Below are positions 25,311-34,169 of a stretch of DNA of 64,000 nt, one piece after another. The position numbers and the translations under genes were made by a program. The stretch lies in NCBI RefSeq assembly GCF_028416595.1, contig NZ_JAMQKC010000003.1:248001-312000 (forward strand). Direction: 5' to 3'. Position 1 is the stretch's first letter. Each line of letters opens with the position of its first letter. Source of the DNA: Aquibacillus salsiterrae. GTDB lineage: Bacteria; Bacillota; Bacilli; Bacillales; Amphibacillaceae. The notes under the pieces were generated by a model. The model was not told the origin of the DNA, made no database searches, and was given only the letters and a program-made list of their open reading frames with translations.

Positions 25311-25329
25311 CCACTTCTAAATACTTAAA

Positions 25330-25593
25330 TTAGACAAGCATTTGATGCAACACACCTAAGCCACTTGTTGCAAATTGAAGCACTAAGATTGCTACGATTG
25401 GTGACATATCAATCATGCCTAAAGGGGGAATGATTTTCCGAAATGGATCTAAGTATGGTTCACAAATGCGAGCTAATAAACTCCCAATCGAAGACTCTCT
25501 TGCACCAGGAAACCACGACAATAAAATATAGGCAATCAAAGCAAAGCTATAGATCTCGATTAATGAATAAAGCAAACTAAAGATCTGTGACAT
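25330..25593 (-). CDS. ylmG: YggT-family membrane protein YlmG
   Basis: 87-residue integral membrane protein with two hydrophobic segments (residues about 5-25 and 60-85) separated by the family signature [32 protein letters not shown]. The family is associated with cell division or shape in Gram-positives and chloroplasts; its biochemical role is not established. It follows sepF with start and stop almost touching, as in the usual sepF-ylmG-ylmH order. Confidence 0.93.
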   Translation of the reverse strand: MSQIFSLLYSLIEIYSFALIAYILLSWFPGARESSIGSLLARICEPYLDPFRKIIPPLGMIDMSPIVAILVLQFATSGLGVLHQMLV

Positions 25594-25597
25594 TATA

Positions 25598-26026
25598 TTA
25601 CCATCCTTTCTCTCTATTATCTTCTTCTAGCATTTCTGTAATCGAACCCGATACATCTACGTTATCTGGCGTACATAGAAATGTGTGCGGACCAAGCTTT
25701 TGGATTTCACCAGATATGGCGTATACTGTGCCACTTAAAAAATCAACAATTCGTTTCGCTTGTTGATGTTCTACTCGTTGGAGGTTTATCACAACAGATC
25801 TACGATTAACTAGATTATCTGCAATTTCTTGCGCCTCACTATATGACCTTGGTTCACATAAAACAACTTTTGAACTATTGGTCATCGCCTTCAGGCTAAC
25901 GACATTTTCTCGTCTTTCTTTCCTAGAAGCAGCCTCTGGTACTTGCAATTCCTCTTCCTCTACATATTCATACTCATATTCATCATCAACAGCAAAAAAT
26001 GTTTTTAACTTATTTTTAATACTCAT
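25598..26026 (-). CDS. sepF: cell-division protein SepF
   Basis: 142-residue protein that anchors FtsZ to the membrane and shapes the septum alongside FtsA. It starts with the amphipathic membrane-targeting helix [20 protein letters not shown], then an acidic linker, then the DUF552 domain from about residue 55 ([32 protein letters not shown] through VVINLQRV and [11 protein letters not shown]). The ATG 26024-26026 lies behind AAGAGGTGAAACCC; the frame extends 44 codons upstream into ylmE without meaning. Confidence 0.96.
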   Translation of the reverse strand: MSIKNKLKTFFAVDDEYEYEYVEEEELQVPEAASRKERRENVVSLKAMTNSSKVVLCEPRSYSEAQEIADNLVNRRSVVINLQRVEHQQAKRIVDFLSGTVYAISGEIQKLGPHTFLCTPDNVDVSGSITEMLEEDNREKGW

Positions 26027-26040
26027 GGGTTTCACCTCTT

Positions 26041-26715
26041 TTAATTTAAACCGACTAGCTTCGTACCTATCCGAATGTGTGTAGCACCTTCTTCTACCGC
26101 AATATGAAAATCGTTGCTCATCCCCATGGAAAGGTAACGGCATGGTGCATGCGCCCATTGTTTGTCCATTACTTCATCACGAATATGTTTTAATTGACGA
26201 AATGTTTTCCTTACTATTTCTTCATTATCAACCAATGGAGCCATTGTCATTAACCCAACCACTATTATGTTAGGATAGGTTTTTAATTTTTCAATAAAGG
26301 GAACAACTTGGCTAGGGTCAAGTCCATGTTTTGATTGTTCTCCACTAACATTAACTTGTACGAAGCAGGAGACTTGACGGTCTGCGCGCTTATTAATTTC
26401 TTTAGCTAATGAATCCCGGTCCAATGAGTGGATATAATCAACATGTGGTAGAATATCCTTTACCTTTCTCGATTGTAAAGAACCAATAAAATGCCAGGTA
26501 GCACGATTACCGATTTCCTCATATTTCTCAAGAAGACCTTCAAGTCTGTTTTCACCAAGATGGCACAGTCCTGCATCGAGTGCTTCTTTTGCGCGTTCAG
26601 CAGTAACATATTTGGTAACAGCAATGATCGTTATATCTTCTTTATTTCTACCAATCTTTTTACACGATTGCTCCACTTGTGTTTTAATATCGTGGAAGTT
26701 TGCTTGTACAGTCAA
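26041..26715 (-). CDS. ylmE: PLP-binding protein, YggS/PLPBP family (YlmE)
   Basis: 224-residue alanine-racemase-fold protein that binds pyridoxal phosphate and buffers PLP; no enzyme activity is known for the family. The PLP lysine lies in [17 protein letters not shown] near residue 35; [10 protein letters not shown] and GLMTMAPL are conserved, and the terminal [22 protein letters not shown] block binds phosphate. The start is TTG (26713-26715), eight bases after AAAGGAG; no in-frame ATG fits better. It lies between pgeF and sepF. Confidence 0.94.
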   Translation of the reverse strand: MTVQANFHDIKTQVEQSCKKIGRNKEDITIIAVTKYVTAERAKEALDAGLCHLGENRLEGLLEKYEEIGNRATWHFIGSLQSRKVKDILPHVDYIHSLDRDSLAKEINKRADRQVSCFVQVNVSGEQSKHGLDPSQVVPFIEKLKTYPNIIVVGLMTMAPLVDNEEIVRKTFRQLKHIRDEVMDKQWAHAPCRYLSMGMSNDFHIAVEEGATHIRIGTKLVGLN

Positions 26716-26730
26716 TGATCTATCTCCTTT

Positions 26731-27540
26731 CTAAGTCTTTTCCTCGTATCCGATAAAACCGACAAATCTACCGGTTATTCCATTATCTTTGCGATGTGAA
26801 AAAAAGATATCATCTTTAAATGTACAATAATTGGTTTTAGCTATGTTTTGCGGTTTTACCTCCGCTTTAACAAGTAATTGATAGTTCAATTCTTTTAAAT
26901 CTAACATAAAATGACCATTACCATTATTGATAACGACGCTATCGTAAACATCGTCAGGAATGTATTGGATCACATGTTGGTCTACTTCATAATGAGCCTG
27001 ACTTATACACGGACCGATAACTACTTCCACTTCATTTGTATTTACCCCATGTTCAGACATTGCTTCAACCATTTTACTAGCCATTTTATTTACAGTCCCT
27101 TTCCATCCAGCATGAGCTATTCCTATCCAGCCACTGACGGGATCAAAGAAAAATAACGGAACACAGTCTGCAAACATAGCAACACACAAAACACCTGAAT
27201 CTTGGGTGATCATACCATCTACACCAGCCAAGGCATCAGCATGATTAAACGCCCCTAGTCCTGCTTGACCCTTAGAAACGACTGAAATACTTGTCCCGTG
27301 AATTTGTTCGCCCATAATCCAGCTATGTAAAGGAATGTTCAGCTTTTCAGCTAAGATACGTCTATTTTGCAAAACATTGTTCTTAGAATCCGGGACATGA
27401 AATCCTAAATTCAATGATGAAAATGAATCGGGACTTACCCCGCCAAATCTTGTTGAAATACCTGCTTGAAGGCGCGGGGATATTCGCTTCCATTTATCAA
27501 TCATTAAAAATGATGGATCTTTAGCTTGAAAAGGCTCCAT
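26731..27540 (-). CDS. pgeF: purine nucleoside phosphorylase / peptidoglycan-editing factor, YfiH family (YlmD)
   Basis: 269-residue multicopper-oxidoreductase-like (DUF152) protein. Homologues have purine nucleoside phosphorylase or adenosine deaminase activity, and in E. coli the protein prevents L-Ser misincorporation into peptidoglycan. Metal-binding signature residues are seen in ADCVPLFFFDP, IGIAHAGWKGTVNKM and GPCISQAHYEV. I start at ATG 27538-27540, six bases after GAGGAGTG; the GTG at 27549 overlaps that site. Confidence 0.92.
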   Translation of the reverse strand: MEPFQAKDPSFLMIDKWKRISPRLQAGISTRFGGVSPDSFSSLNLGFHVPDSKNNVLQNRRILAEKLNIPLHSWIMGEQIHGTSISVVSKGQAGLGAFNHADALAGVDGMITQDSGVLCVAMFADCVPLFFFDPVSGWIGIAHAGWKGTVNKMASKMVEAMSEHGVNTNEVEVVIGPCISQAHYEVDQHVIQYIPDDVYDSVVINNGNGHFMLDLKELNYQLLVKAEVKPQNIAKTNYCTFKDDIFFSHRKDNGITGRFVGFIGYEEKT

Positions 27541-27608
27541 TTGCAACACTCCTCTATTTTCACCATTTTACCACAATTATCTAGGGATTTCTTGTAGAAT
27601 TCACCTGA

Positions 27609-27875
27609 TTACTCCATTCGTTGTGAAAAAAGTTGCGGATTCTTGTCTTTTTTTACTAAAATGACATCCGAACCAATCGTAACAATATTTTCCCAAGGAA
27701 TCATCACCTCTTCATCTTTCCCAAAAAATCCCATCACTTTTCCTTTTGTCCCAATAATTAAATAAAGTATTTTCCCTTTGTCAACATCAATTTCTAGATC
27801 AGTTATATTTCCTACTTTTCGACCGTCTTCCATCATGATGATGTCTTTTATTTGTAACTCTGTTAATGTTATCAT
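27609..27875 (-). CDS. ylmC: PRC-barrel sporulation protein YlmC/YmxH family
   Basis: 88-residue PRC-barrel protein. It opens MITLTELQIKDIIMMEDGRKVGNITDLEIDVDKGKI (quoted in parts: the PRC block is residues 1-36) and continues GFFGKDEEVMIPWENIVTIGSDVILV. Homologues YlmC and YmxH are sporulation-associated; function unknown. The ATG at 27873-27875 follows AAAGGTAGGTGTTTGG; the longer frame to 27950 runs into repeat-like DNA. B. subtilis has ylmA between this gene and sigG; here there is only a repeat copy. Confidence 0.88.
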   Translation of the reverse strand: MITLTELQIKDIIMMEDGRKVGNITDLEIDVDKGKILYLIIGTKGKVMGFFGKDEEVMIPWENIVTIGSDVILVKKDKNPQLFSQRME

Positions 27876-27971
27876 CCAAACACCTACCTTTTTACTACTA
27901 TATGCAGAAGAAAAAAGATATTTTCTTTTTTTAAAAAAATCCGTGAGCAAGTATGATAAAACTTAAAATTT

Positions 27972-28038
27972 CGACTTAAGACTTCGAAAGGGTAGGCACC
28001 CGGAGCTAGACAGCTCTTTGTTTTTTTATTCTTTCTTA
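27972..28038 (+). repeat. dispersed repeat, right-half copy
   Basis: CGACTTAAGACTTCGAAAGG.GTAGGCACCCGGAGCTAGACAGCTC followed by a T tract and ATTCTTTCTTA. It occupies the ylmC-sigG gap where B. subtilis has ylmA. Confidence 0.75.
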
Positions 28039-28044
28039 ACTTGT

Positions 28045-28085
28045 AAAAAAAAGCCTTATCCTTGTAGAAGGATAAGGCTTTTTTA
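28045..28085. terminator. strong terminator after sigG
   Basis: AAGCCTTATCCTT and AAGGATAAGGCTT form a long perfect stem with a short loop; T runs flank both sides, so it can act in either direction. It closes the sigG transcript 13 bases after the stop. Confidence 0.92.
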
Positions 28086-28097
28086 GTACTTTTACTT

Positions 28098-28877
28098 TTA
28101 TTCAAACATTTCCTTATTCATCTCATGGATAGCTGCTTTTTCAAGCCTAGATACTTGGGCCTGTGATATACCAATTTCTTCAGCAACTTCCATCTGTGTC
28201 TTACCTTGAAAAAAGCGCTTGTTTAAGATCATGGTTTCTCTTTCGTTAAGACGGTGCATGCCTTCTTTTAAAGACAGTTTGTCCAACCAATTTGACTCTT
28301 TATCTTTATCATCACTTAATTGGTCCATGACGAATATCGGGTCTCCCCCGTCATTGTATATCGGTTCGAACAAGGAAACCGGATCTTGAATCGCATCCAT
28401 CGCAAAGACAATGTCAGAATGTGGCACTCCCATTTCTTCAGCAATTTCCATTGGCGTTGGATCTTTTGACGTTTTACTAATTAGTCTTTCACGGACCTGC
28501 AGTGCTTTATAAGCAGTATCTCTTAATGAACGAGATACCCTTATCGGGTTATTATCTCTTAAGTATCTTCTAATTTCACCAATAATCATTGGTACAGCAT
28601 ATGTTGAGAATTTAACATTTTGACTTAAATCAAAATTGTCTATGGATTTCATTAATCCAATACAGCCGACTTGAAACAGGTCGTCGCCATACTCTCCACG
28701 ATTGTTAAACCGTTGGATTACACTTAACACTAGGCGTAAATTACCGTTTACAAGTTGTTCTCTGGCTGAATCATCACCTTCTTGCATTTGTTTAAACAAC
28801 TTTCTCATTTCATCATTTTTTAATACTGGTAATTTTGATGTATCGACTCCACAAATTTCTACTTTATGTCTTGTCAT
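28098..28877 (-). CDS. sigG: late-forespore RNA polymerase sigma factor SigG
   Basis: 259-residue sigma factor of the sporulation-specific sigma-70 group, active in the engulfed forespore. It is nearly collinear with B. subtilis SigG: MTRHKVEICGVDTSKLPVLK at the start, region 2 with LVLSVIQRFNNRGEY and IGLMKSIDNFDLS, and region 4 with GKTQMEVAEEIGISQAQVSRLEK. At the position after GEY it has Gly (GEYGDD) where I recall GEYVDD in B. subtilis. It follows sigE with its own forespore-type promoter. Confidence 0.98.
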   Translation of the reverse strand: MTRHKVEICGVDTSKLPVLKNDEMRKLFKQMQEGDDSAREQLVNGNLRLVLSVIQRFNNRGEYGDDLFQVGCIGLMKSIDNFDLSQNVKFSTYAVPMIIGEIRRYLRDNNPIRVSRSLRDTAYKALQVRERLISKTSKDPTPMEIAEEMGVPHSDIVFAMDAIQDPVSLFEPIYNDGGDPIFVMDQLSDDKDKESNWLDKLSLKEGMHRLNERETMILNKRFFQGKTQMEVAEEIGISQAQVSRLEKAAIHEMNKEMFE

Positions 28878-28912
28878 ACTCTACCCTCCCATTGGAGATG
28901 CTGTTCAATGAA

Positions 28913-28942
28913 CAGTATCACCGAGAGAAGGAATTTTTATGC
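28913..28942 (-). promoter_or_regulatory. SigF/SigG-type promoter of sigG with 15-bp spacing
   Basis: Minus strand: GCATA (28938-28942) as -35, a 15-base spacer, then GGTGATACTG (28913-28922) matching the SigF/G -10 pattern GGnrAnAmT. The -10 ends about 36 bases ahead of the sigG ATG and its GGGAGGG site. The spacer is one base shorter than I recall for optimal forespore promoters. Confidence 0.8.
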
Positions 28943-28997
28943 AAGACGGTTCAACAATCTACAGTACCATATTCTGTTAATCGCTATGATAGTAAGA

Positions 28998-29717
28998 TCA
29001 TACCATTTTGTTAAATTCTTTTTTTAGCCGTCTTATTATCTTTTTTTCGAGTCTCGAGATATAGGATTGAGAAATTCCTAACATGTCTGCAACATCCTTT
29101 TGTGTTTTCTCTTCCTCTCCAATTAAACCAAAGCGTAGTTCCATAATCTGTTTTTCCCGGTCATTTAGATGTGATAAGGCTTTTTTTAGTAAATTCTTGT
29201 CGACATTGGCTTCTAAGTCCTTAACCGTTACATCATCATCTGTCCCTAACACATCTGATAGAAGTAACTCGTTTCCATCCCAATCTATATTTAGCGGCTC
29301 ATCAAATGATATTTCCGATTTAGTTTTATTATTTTTTCTTAAATACATCAATATTTCATTTTCAATACAGCGAGATGCATAAGTTGCAAGCTTTATTTTC
29401 TTCTCTGGATTAAATGTGTTAATTGCTTTAATTAATCCGATTGTGCCTATGCTAATTAAATCCTCAATGTTTATTCCTGTGTTTTCGAATTTTCTTGCAA
29501 TATAAACAACTAAACGAAGATTTCTTTCAATGAGCATTGACCGTGCTGCTTCATCGCCGACAGGTAGCCTTTTTAATAATTCAGCTTCCTCTTCTTTAGA
29601 TAACGGAGGAGGTAACGCTTCACTTCCACCTATGTAATATATTTCATTTGTTTTAAAACCAAGCTTAATTAAAAGTTTGTACCACCACAATTGTATTTTT
29701 AATTTCCATTTTCTCAT
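28998..29717 (-). CDS. sigE: early mother-cell sigma factor SigE (pro-protein)
   Basis: 239-residue pro-SigE. The amphipathic pro-sequence [20 protein letters not shown] tethers it to membrane; SpoIIGA processing is expected at the conserved [14 protein letters not shown] segment around residues 26-39. Region 2 ([36 protein letters not shown]) and region 4 ([24 protein letters not shown]) are intact. The gene follows spoIIGA, forming the spoIIG operon. Confidence 0.98.
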   Translation of the reverse strand: MRKWKLKIQLWWYKLLIKLGFKTNEIYYIGGSEALPPPLSKEEEAELLKRLPVGDEAARSMLIERNLRLVVYIARKFENTGINIEDLISIGTIGLIKAINTFNPEKKIKLATYASRCIENEILMYLRKNNKTKSEISFDEPLNIDWDGNELLLSDVLGTDDDVTVKDLEANVDKNLLKKALSHLNDREKQIMELRFGLIGEEEKTQKDVADMLGISQSYISRLEKKIIRRLKKEFNKMV

Positions 29718-29818
29718 CTGCTATCCTCTCCTTTTGCTCTAGTTTTTTTATCCTTATACGGTTACAGGTTTTCACTCTTTCATTACAGGTGGTTCTGACT
29801 TCAGCACCCTTCCTTAAA

Positions 29819-30739
29819 CTAGGCTGAAGTTGCAACCGAATGTTTAAATAGTTCTGGATGTAATAAGCAGTGATAGCTTCCATCTGCGGCTAGTTCTCCA
29901 AACTGAATTCCAATCAATAATTTGTTTGTTGATATTTGTTTATTTTCGTATTTTACTAACATGTTTTCTGGTTTCAAAACAATCATGAAGGTACGATTCC
30001 CGTTAACACCTTGATATGGAACAATATTCATAAGTGATTCCAGCTTATCTGGAAACCCTTCGAACACTAATTTGTCTTGTGCTTGTTCAAGGATACGTAT
30101 TTCCTCTTTAGAAAACCAATTCTCCATAAACGCTTGATCACAGATGACCACTGGTTTTCGTGAAAAAGGGTCTACTAATTGGTTGCCACTATCCACATAA
30201 GCAATTGTCGAGAAAGTTTTTCCAAGTATTTGAATATCAACTTCATACAACTGGTCATGTCTAAATTTTTCATATGCATGCTTGTCCAGTCTTTCCTTCG
30301 TAAAATACCAAATTAAAGGAAATCCAAACCCAATGAATAACCAACTAATTTGATCACCATAACCGGTTTGATACGTTAATACTCCACTACCATTGGTGTA
30401 CATTTGCTTATTTAATAGAAAGTGCAATGCAATCAATCCACCTCCTAAAACAAAAGAAATAAAATAGAAAAATAAAAGTTTTTTCAAAAATTGACGGGTA
30501 TTTTCATATCCAAATGTACATAAAATAATAAATAGGGAATAGATAATTTTACCCATCGGTGCTGTTAACAGGGAATTAGGAAAAAATAAAGTTATTGGAA
30601 CAATAACGGATGCAATAAAGGCTCCAAAAAGAAGCTTGAGACGACTAGTATTAGCTTTTGTAATATACTGAGTTAGCATCAAAATCATAAAATCTAGTAA
30701 AAAGTTCAACAGCCAAACAGCATCCAAATAGATAGTCAC
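29819..30739 (-). CDS. spoIIGA: pro-SigE processing aspartic protease SpoIIGA
   Basis: 306-residue membrane protease that activates pro-SigE in the mother cell after a forespore signal. Five hydrophobic segments fill residues 1-145; the cytoplasmic domain carries the active-site aspartate in YVDSGNQLVDPF, at residue 183, the same number as I recall for B. subtilis. The start codon is GTG (30737-30739) behind AAAGGAAGAATAAA. It heads the spoIIGA-sigE operon, about 100 bases upstream of sigE. Confidence 0.96.
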   Translation of the reverse strand: MTIYLDAVWLLNFLLDFMILMLTQYITKANTSRLKLLFGAFIASVIVPITLFFPNSLLTAPMGKIIYSLFIILCTFGYENTRQFLKKLLFFYFISFVLGGGLIALHFLLNKQMYTNGSGVLTYQTGYGDQISWLFIGFGFPLIWYFTKERLDKHAYEKFRHDQLYEVDIQILGKTFSTIAYVDSGNQLVDPFSRKPVVICDQAFMENWFSKEEIRILEQAQDKLVFEGFPDKLESLMNIVPYQGVNGNRTFMIVLKPENMLVKYENKQISTNKLLIGIQFGELAADGSYHCLLHPELFKHSVATSA

Positions 30740-30779
30740 TTTATTCTTCCTTTCAAGTTACAAATAGTGATTTAAAGTA

Positions 30780-30812
30780 AGTATAGCGGAGTTAGAAATA
30801 GAAGTCTGTCAG
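30780..30812 (-). promoter_or_regulatory. candidate Spo0A-activated spoIIG promoter with over-long spacing
   Basis: Minus-strand CTGACA (30807-30812) and TATACT (30780-30785) are separated by 21 bases, about 40 bases upstream of the spoIIGA GTG. The known B. subtilis spoIIG promoter likewise uses SigA with an extended (about 22-base) spacer and Spo0A. A weak 0A-like box TGTCAGA overlaps the -35 on the plus strand, and an exact 0A box (TTCGACA) lies at 30938-30944. Confidence 0.6.
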
Positions 30813-30937
30813 ATTTTGTGTGATAGCAACAACTAATTTTTAGATGTTATTAGATAATTTGTCATAATTTTTCATTCGAAAGACAATATCAAAATCAACA
30901 CCGCTCATAAAAACCTAAACAACAACACTATGAGCCA

Positions 30938-30944
30938 TTCGACA
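30938..30944 (-). promoter_or_regulatory. exact Spo0A box (TGTCGAA)
   Basis: TTCGACA on the plus strand is a 7/7 match to the 0A box, lying about 165 bases upstream of the predicted spoIIG start. A TTCGAAAGACA sequence at about 30877-30887 lies between. The distance is greater than the sites I recall for B. subtilis, so binding is uncertain. Confidence 0.4.
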
Positions 30945-30960
30945 ATAAAAACACAGGACG

Positions 30961-31049
30961 AAGAAAAGCCTAAGGCAAGCTTAAGTAGTAAATCTATTCA
31001 GAAAAGCGCTGAAGCTAAGACAGCTCTTGGATTTTTTTATACTTTCTTA
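30961..31049 (+). repeat. dispersed repeat in the spoIIGA-ftsZ gap
   Basis: AAGAAAAGCCTAAGGCAAGC at the left, then GAAAAGCGCTGAAGCTAAG and ACAGCTCTTGGATTTTTTT with ACTTTCTTA at the right. It lies in the 367-base gap that also holds the spoIIG promoter and the ftsZ terminator; B. subtilis has bpr and bpf here. Confidence 0.75.
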
Positions 31050-31056
31050 ATCTATG

Positions 31057-31100
31057 AAAAAAGGGAGTAGTAAATTGTTTAATACAATTTACTACTCCCT
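31057..31100 (-). terminator. terminator of ftsZ
   Basis: AGGGAGTAGTAAATTGT and ACAATTTACTACTCCCT form a 17-bp stem with a 5-base loop, followed on the minus strand by TTTTTT. It lies directly after the ftsZ stop. Confidence 0.93.
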
Positions 31101-31106
31101 AAAGGA

Positions 31107-32246
31107 TTATCTTCTTCTGTTTCTATTTCGTAAAAATGTTGGAATATCTAGTGTTTCTTCCTCTTGTTTAACTCTTTGATGAACAGGTTCTCTTACTCCT
31201 TCGTCCCGTCGACGCTCACTAGTTGTTGTTTGTTGCTGCTGACTAGTATTATTGATTGGTGGACGTTGTTTCGATTGAGAAGCTTTTAATTGAGCCTCAT
31301 CAAAACCGGTAGCAATCACAGTAACAACAATTTCGTCTTTTAAATCTTCGTTAATGACAGAACCGAAAATTACGTTAACCTCTTGGTCCGCAGCAGAAGT
31401 AACAATGTCCGCTGCTTCCTGGACTTCATATAAACTTAAATTAGTCCCACCAGTAATATTCATTAATACACCGTGTGCACCATCAATTGAAGTCTCAAGT
31501 AACGGGGAAGAAATAGCTTTCTTCGCAGCTTCTGTTGCTCTATTTTCTCCAGTAGCAATACCTATTCCCATTAATGCTGAACCTTTATCAGACATAATGG
31601 TCTTTACGTCAGCAAAGTCAACGTTAATTAATCCAGGAACGGCAATCAAATCAGAAATACCTTGAACACCTTGACGAAGAACATTGTCAGCTTCACGGAA
31701 TGCTTCAAGCATAGGTGTGTTCTTATCAACAATTTCTAATAAACGGTCATTAGGAATAACAATCAGTGTATCGACGCTACCCTTTAGTCCATCAATTCCA
31801 GAAACTGCTTGTGTAGAACGTTTTTTACCTTCAAAGGTGAACGGACGAGTGACAACCCCGACGGTTAGTGCCCCAAGTTCTTTAGCAACTTGTGCAATAA
31901 CAGGAGCTGCTCCTGTTCCGGTTCCTCCTCCCATTCCTGCAGTGACGAAAACCATGTCTGCTCCTTTTAGTACTTCTTCTAATTGTTCTTTACTTTCTTC
32001 AGCCGCTTTTCGACCTACTTCAGGATTGGCTCCTGCACCTAGCCCACGCGTCAGTTTGGTTCCAATTTGCATTTTCACTTCTGCCTTAGAAAGATTCAGT
32101 GCCTGAGCATCTGTGTTCACTGCGATAAATTCTACGCCTTGTACACCATGCTCGATCATTCGATTTACCGCATTACTACCCCCACCGCCAACACCGATTA
32201 CTTTAATCGTCGCGAGCTGGTCCATATTCATATCAAACTCTAACAT
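31107..32246 (-). CDS. ftsZ: tubulin-like cell-division protein FtsZ
   Basis: 379-residue GTPase that polymerises into the Z ring. The GTP-binding motif [12 protein letters not shown] is at residues 104-115; the N-terminal [18 protein letters not shown], the T7 loop ([11 protein letters not shown]) and a variable linker rich in Gln/Thr/Arg are visible. The C-terminal peptide [15 protein letters not shown] is the binding tail for FtsA, SepF and regulators. Last gene of the dcw cluster, about 100 bases after ftsA. Confidence 0.98.
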   Translation of the reverse strand: MLEFDMNMDQLATIKVIGVGGGGSNAVNRMIEHGVQGVEFIAVNTDAQALNLSKAEVKMQIGTKLTRGLGAGANPEVGRKAAEESKEQLEEVLKGADMVFVTAGMGGGTGTGAAPVIAQVAKELGALTVGVVTRPFTFEGKKRSTQAVSGIDGLKGSVDTLIVIPNDRLLEIVDKNTPMLEAFREADNVLRQGVQGISDLIAVPGLINVDFADVKTIMSDKGSALMGIGIATGENRATEAAKKAISSPLLETSIDGAHGVLMNITGGTNLSLYEVQEAADIVTSAADQEVNVIFGSVINEDLKDEIVVTVIATGFDEAQLKASQSKQRPPINNTSQQQQTTTSERRRDEGVREPVHQRVKQEEETLDIPTFLRNRNRRR

Positions 32247-32346
32247 AATTGTTCCTCCTATTTTGCAAGATTACAAGTTTCATTGATGTCGTATCTATCT
32301 GTTAGAGAAAGTCCAAAACACGTTTTGAACCTAACCTTTTGGAATG

Positions 32347-33627
32347 TTAATCAAAGAAATACTTGAAAATATTAGCAATCCCTGATTCTTTCTTCTTATT
32401 CGTATTTACTTCTTTTTGCTTAACCTGCCTTTTTGGCTTTTTTACTTGCTCTTCATGATCTTTAAGTGTAACAGATTCTACAATCTCTTTACCTTGTATT
32501 TTCGCATTCCGATAAGCAAACTTCAAGATACCAACACCAGAAGTGAATTGTGGCTCCCTAACTCCTATGTAATCTGGCGTCGCAATTCTAACACTTGAGA
32601 CAAAAAGGTCTTGTGCTAATTCAAGCGTCCCTGGCATGTTAGCACATCCTCCAGTTAATACATAACCACCTGGTAACTCTTGATATCCTATTTTACGTAT
32701 TTCCCTATCGACGAAAGCAAATATTTCTTCTAATCTTGCTTCAATCATATCAGAAATTTGTAATTGATTAAATGTTTGCTTTTTATTACTTCCAATTATC
32801 GATACATCAAATGTTTCTTCTTCTCTTGCATCATCATAGAACGCATGACCATGGTTTAGCTTGATATCCTCTGCTTCCTCAGAAGAGGTTCGAAGCCCGA
32901 TAGAAAGGTCCTTCGTTATATTGTCTCCACCTAATGTAAGGACGCTTGTGGAAACAAGATGGTCATTCTCAAAAATGGAAATGGTTGTACTACCACCGCC
33001 TACATCAATTAGAGCAACACCTAAGTTTTTCTCATCCTTCGACAAAGCAATTGCTCCTGATGCAAGGGGCTGAAGGCAAATGTCTTGTATTTCTAAATTA
33101 GCTCTTTCAACACATTTCAACACATTATGTAGCATTGTTTTGGAGCAAGTGATGATTGTTCCTTCCATTTCTAGACGGACTCCAATCATACCTCTTGGGT
33201 CATTAATTTCATCTAATCCGTCGACAATAAATTGTTTAGGTACAACATCAACAATTTCTCGCTCCGGCGGGATGGAAACGACTTGAGCAGCATCGATGAC
33301 TCTTCGAATGTCCTCATTTCCAATTTCCCTATTTTCGCTTGATACAGCGACAACTCCATGACAAGGTTGTAATTGAACATGGTTACCATTTACCCCAACA
33401 ACCACCCGTTCAATTTTCATATTTACCATTCTCTCAGCTTGCTCAACAGCTGTTTTTATGGATTGAACTGTTTGGTCTATGTCGACGATGGCACCTTTTT
33501 TCATCCCATTCGATTTAGCTGTTCCTACTCCTATTATGTTTAGAGAATCATTAAGGATTTCACCGATAATAACTTTTATTTTTGATGTACCTATATCCAG
33601 GCTGACTAAAATTTCATTGTTGTTCAA
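32347..33627 (-). CDS. ftsA: actin-like cell-division protein FtsA
   Basis: 426-residue ATPase that tethers FtsZ filaments to the membrane. The phosphate-1 motif SLDIGTSKIKVIIGE is near residue 10, VVVGVNGNHVQL marks the 1C domain, LIDVGGGSTTISIF is phosphate-2 and VLTGGCANMPG the adenosine motif. The C-terminus ends in an amphipathic, basic-aromatic helix (ANIFKYFFD), the membrane target. The start is TTG (33625-33627), with GGGAGGTG upstream. The 190-base gap to sbp could hold a promoter but no strong one is seen. Confidence 0.97.
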   Translation of the reverse strand: MNNNEILVSLDIGTSKIKVIIGEILNDSLNIIGVGTAKSNGMKKGAIVDIDQTVQSIKTAVEQAERMVNMKIERVVVGVNGNHVQLQPCHGVVAVSSENREIGNEDIRRVIDAAQVVSIPPEREIVDVVPKQFIVDGLDEINDPRGMIGVRLEMEGTIITCSKTMLHNVLKCVERANLEIQDICLQPLASGAIALSKDEKNLGVALIDVGGGSTTISIFENDHLVSTSVLTLGGDNITKDLSIGLRTSSEEAEDIKLNHGHAFYDDAREEETFDVSIIGSNKKQTFNQLQISDMIEARLEEIFAFVDREIRKIGYQELPGGYVLTGGCANMPGTLELAQDLFVSSVRIATPDYIGVREPQFTSGVGILKFAYRNAKIQGKEIVESVTLKDHEEQVKKPKRQVKQKEVNTNKKKESGIANIFKYFFD

Positions 33628-33818
33628 AATAAGGCACCTCCCAATCTTAAGGCATCTGAATAGTACAAATATTAACGAAAAATCGATAGAATTACAATCT
33701 ATTTTGCATAATATCTAGCTAATTGTAAAATTTACCAACCCACAAAGCGGAAACAAAAATAATCTAACTAACAATATTCGGCATATTCCGACTAATCCCT
33801 CTATTTTCTTTCGGTTTT

Positions 33819-34169
33819 TTACTTTTGTTTTGAATTCTTTTGTTGATCTAAAACGAGCCTGCGAATGATTGCAATATTTTGAAAAAGTCTCACACCGAAA
33901 GCGAACACAGCAGCAAGGTAAAGATCAATTCCTAATTGAACACCTATAAAGGCAAGGCATGCAGCTAAACTTATGTTAAAGAAAAAGCCAGACAAAAAAA
34001 TCCGTTCGTCAAACTTTTTTTCCAAGTGCGCCCTAATCCCACCAAATAAGGTATCGAAGGCCGCCAAAACAGCGATCGATAAATAATCTGAAAATTGTTC
34101 TGGAATTGTTATATCTGTCAATAAACCTAAGCTTAAGCCAATTAGTAAAAAAAGTACAGGTAGCCACAT
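33819..34169 (-). CDS. sbp: small basic membrane protein Sbp (DUF1290)
   Basis: 116-residue hydrophobic protein with three predicted membrane segments. It starts MWLPVLFLLIGLSLGLLTD and contains YLSIAVLAAFDTLFGGIRAHL and FGVRLFQNIAIIRRLVL, the diagnostic DUF1290 blocks. Conserved just upstream of ftsA in Bacilli; function unknown. Its start overlaps the ylxX stop. Confidence 0.94.
   Translation of the reverse strand: MWLPVLFLLIGLSLGLLTDITIPEQFSDYLSIAVLAAFDTLFGGIRAHLEKKFDERIFLSGFFFNISLAACLAFIGVQLGIDLYLAAVFAFGVRLFQNIAIIRRLVLDQQKNSKQK

Noticed and set aside
27884-28105. 73-codon minus-strand ORF between ylmC and sigG
   Set aside because: It is made of the sigG terminator and a repeat copy; Lys/Phe-rich composition follows from A+T-rich DNA.
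31684-32106. 140-codon plus-strand ORF opposite ftsZ
   Set aside because: Antisense shadow of a highly conserved gene; similar shadows occur opposite mraY, carB, ileS, divIVA and priA.
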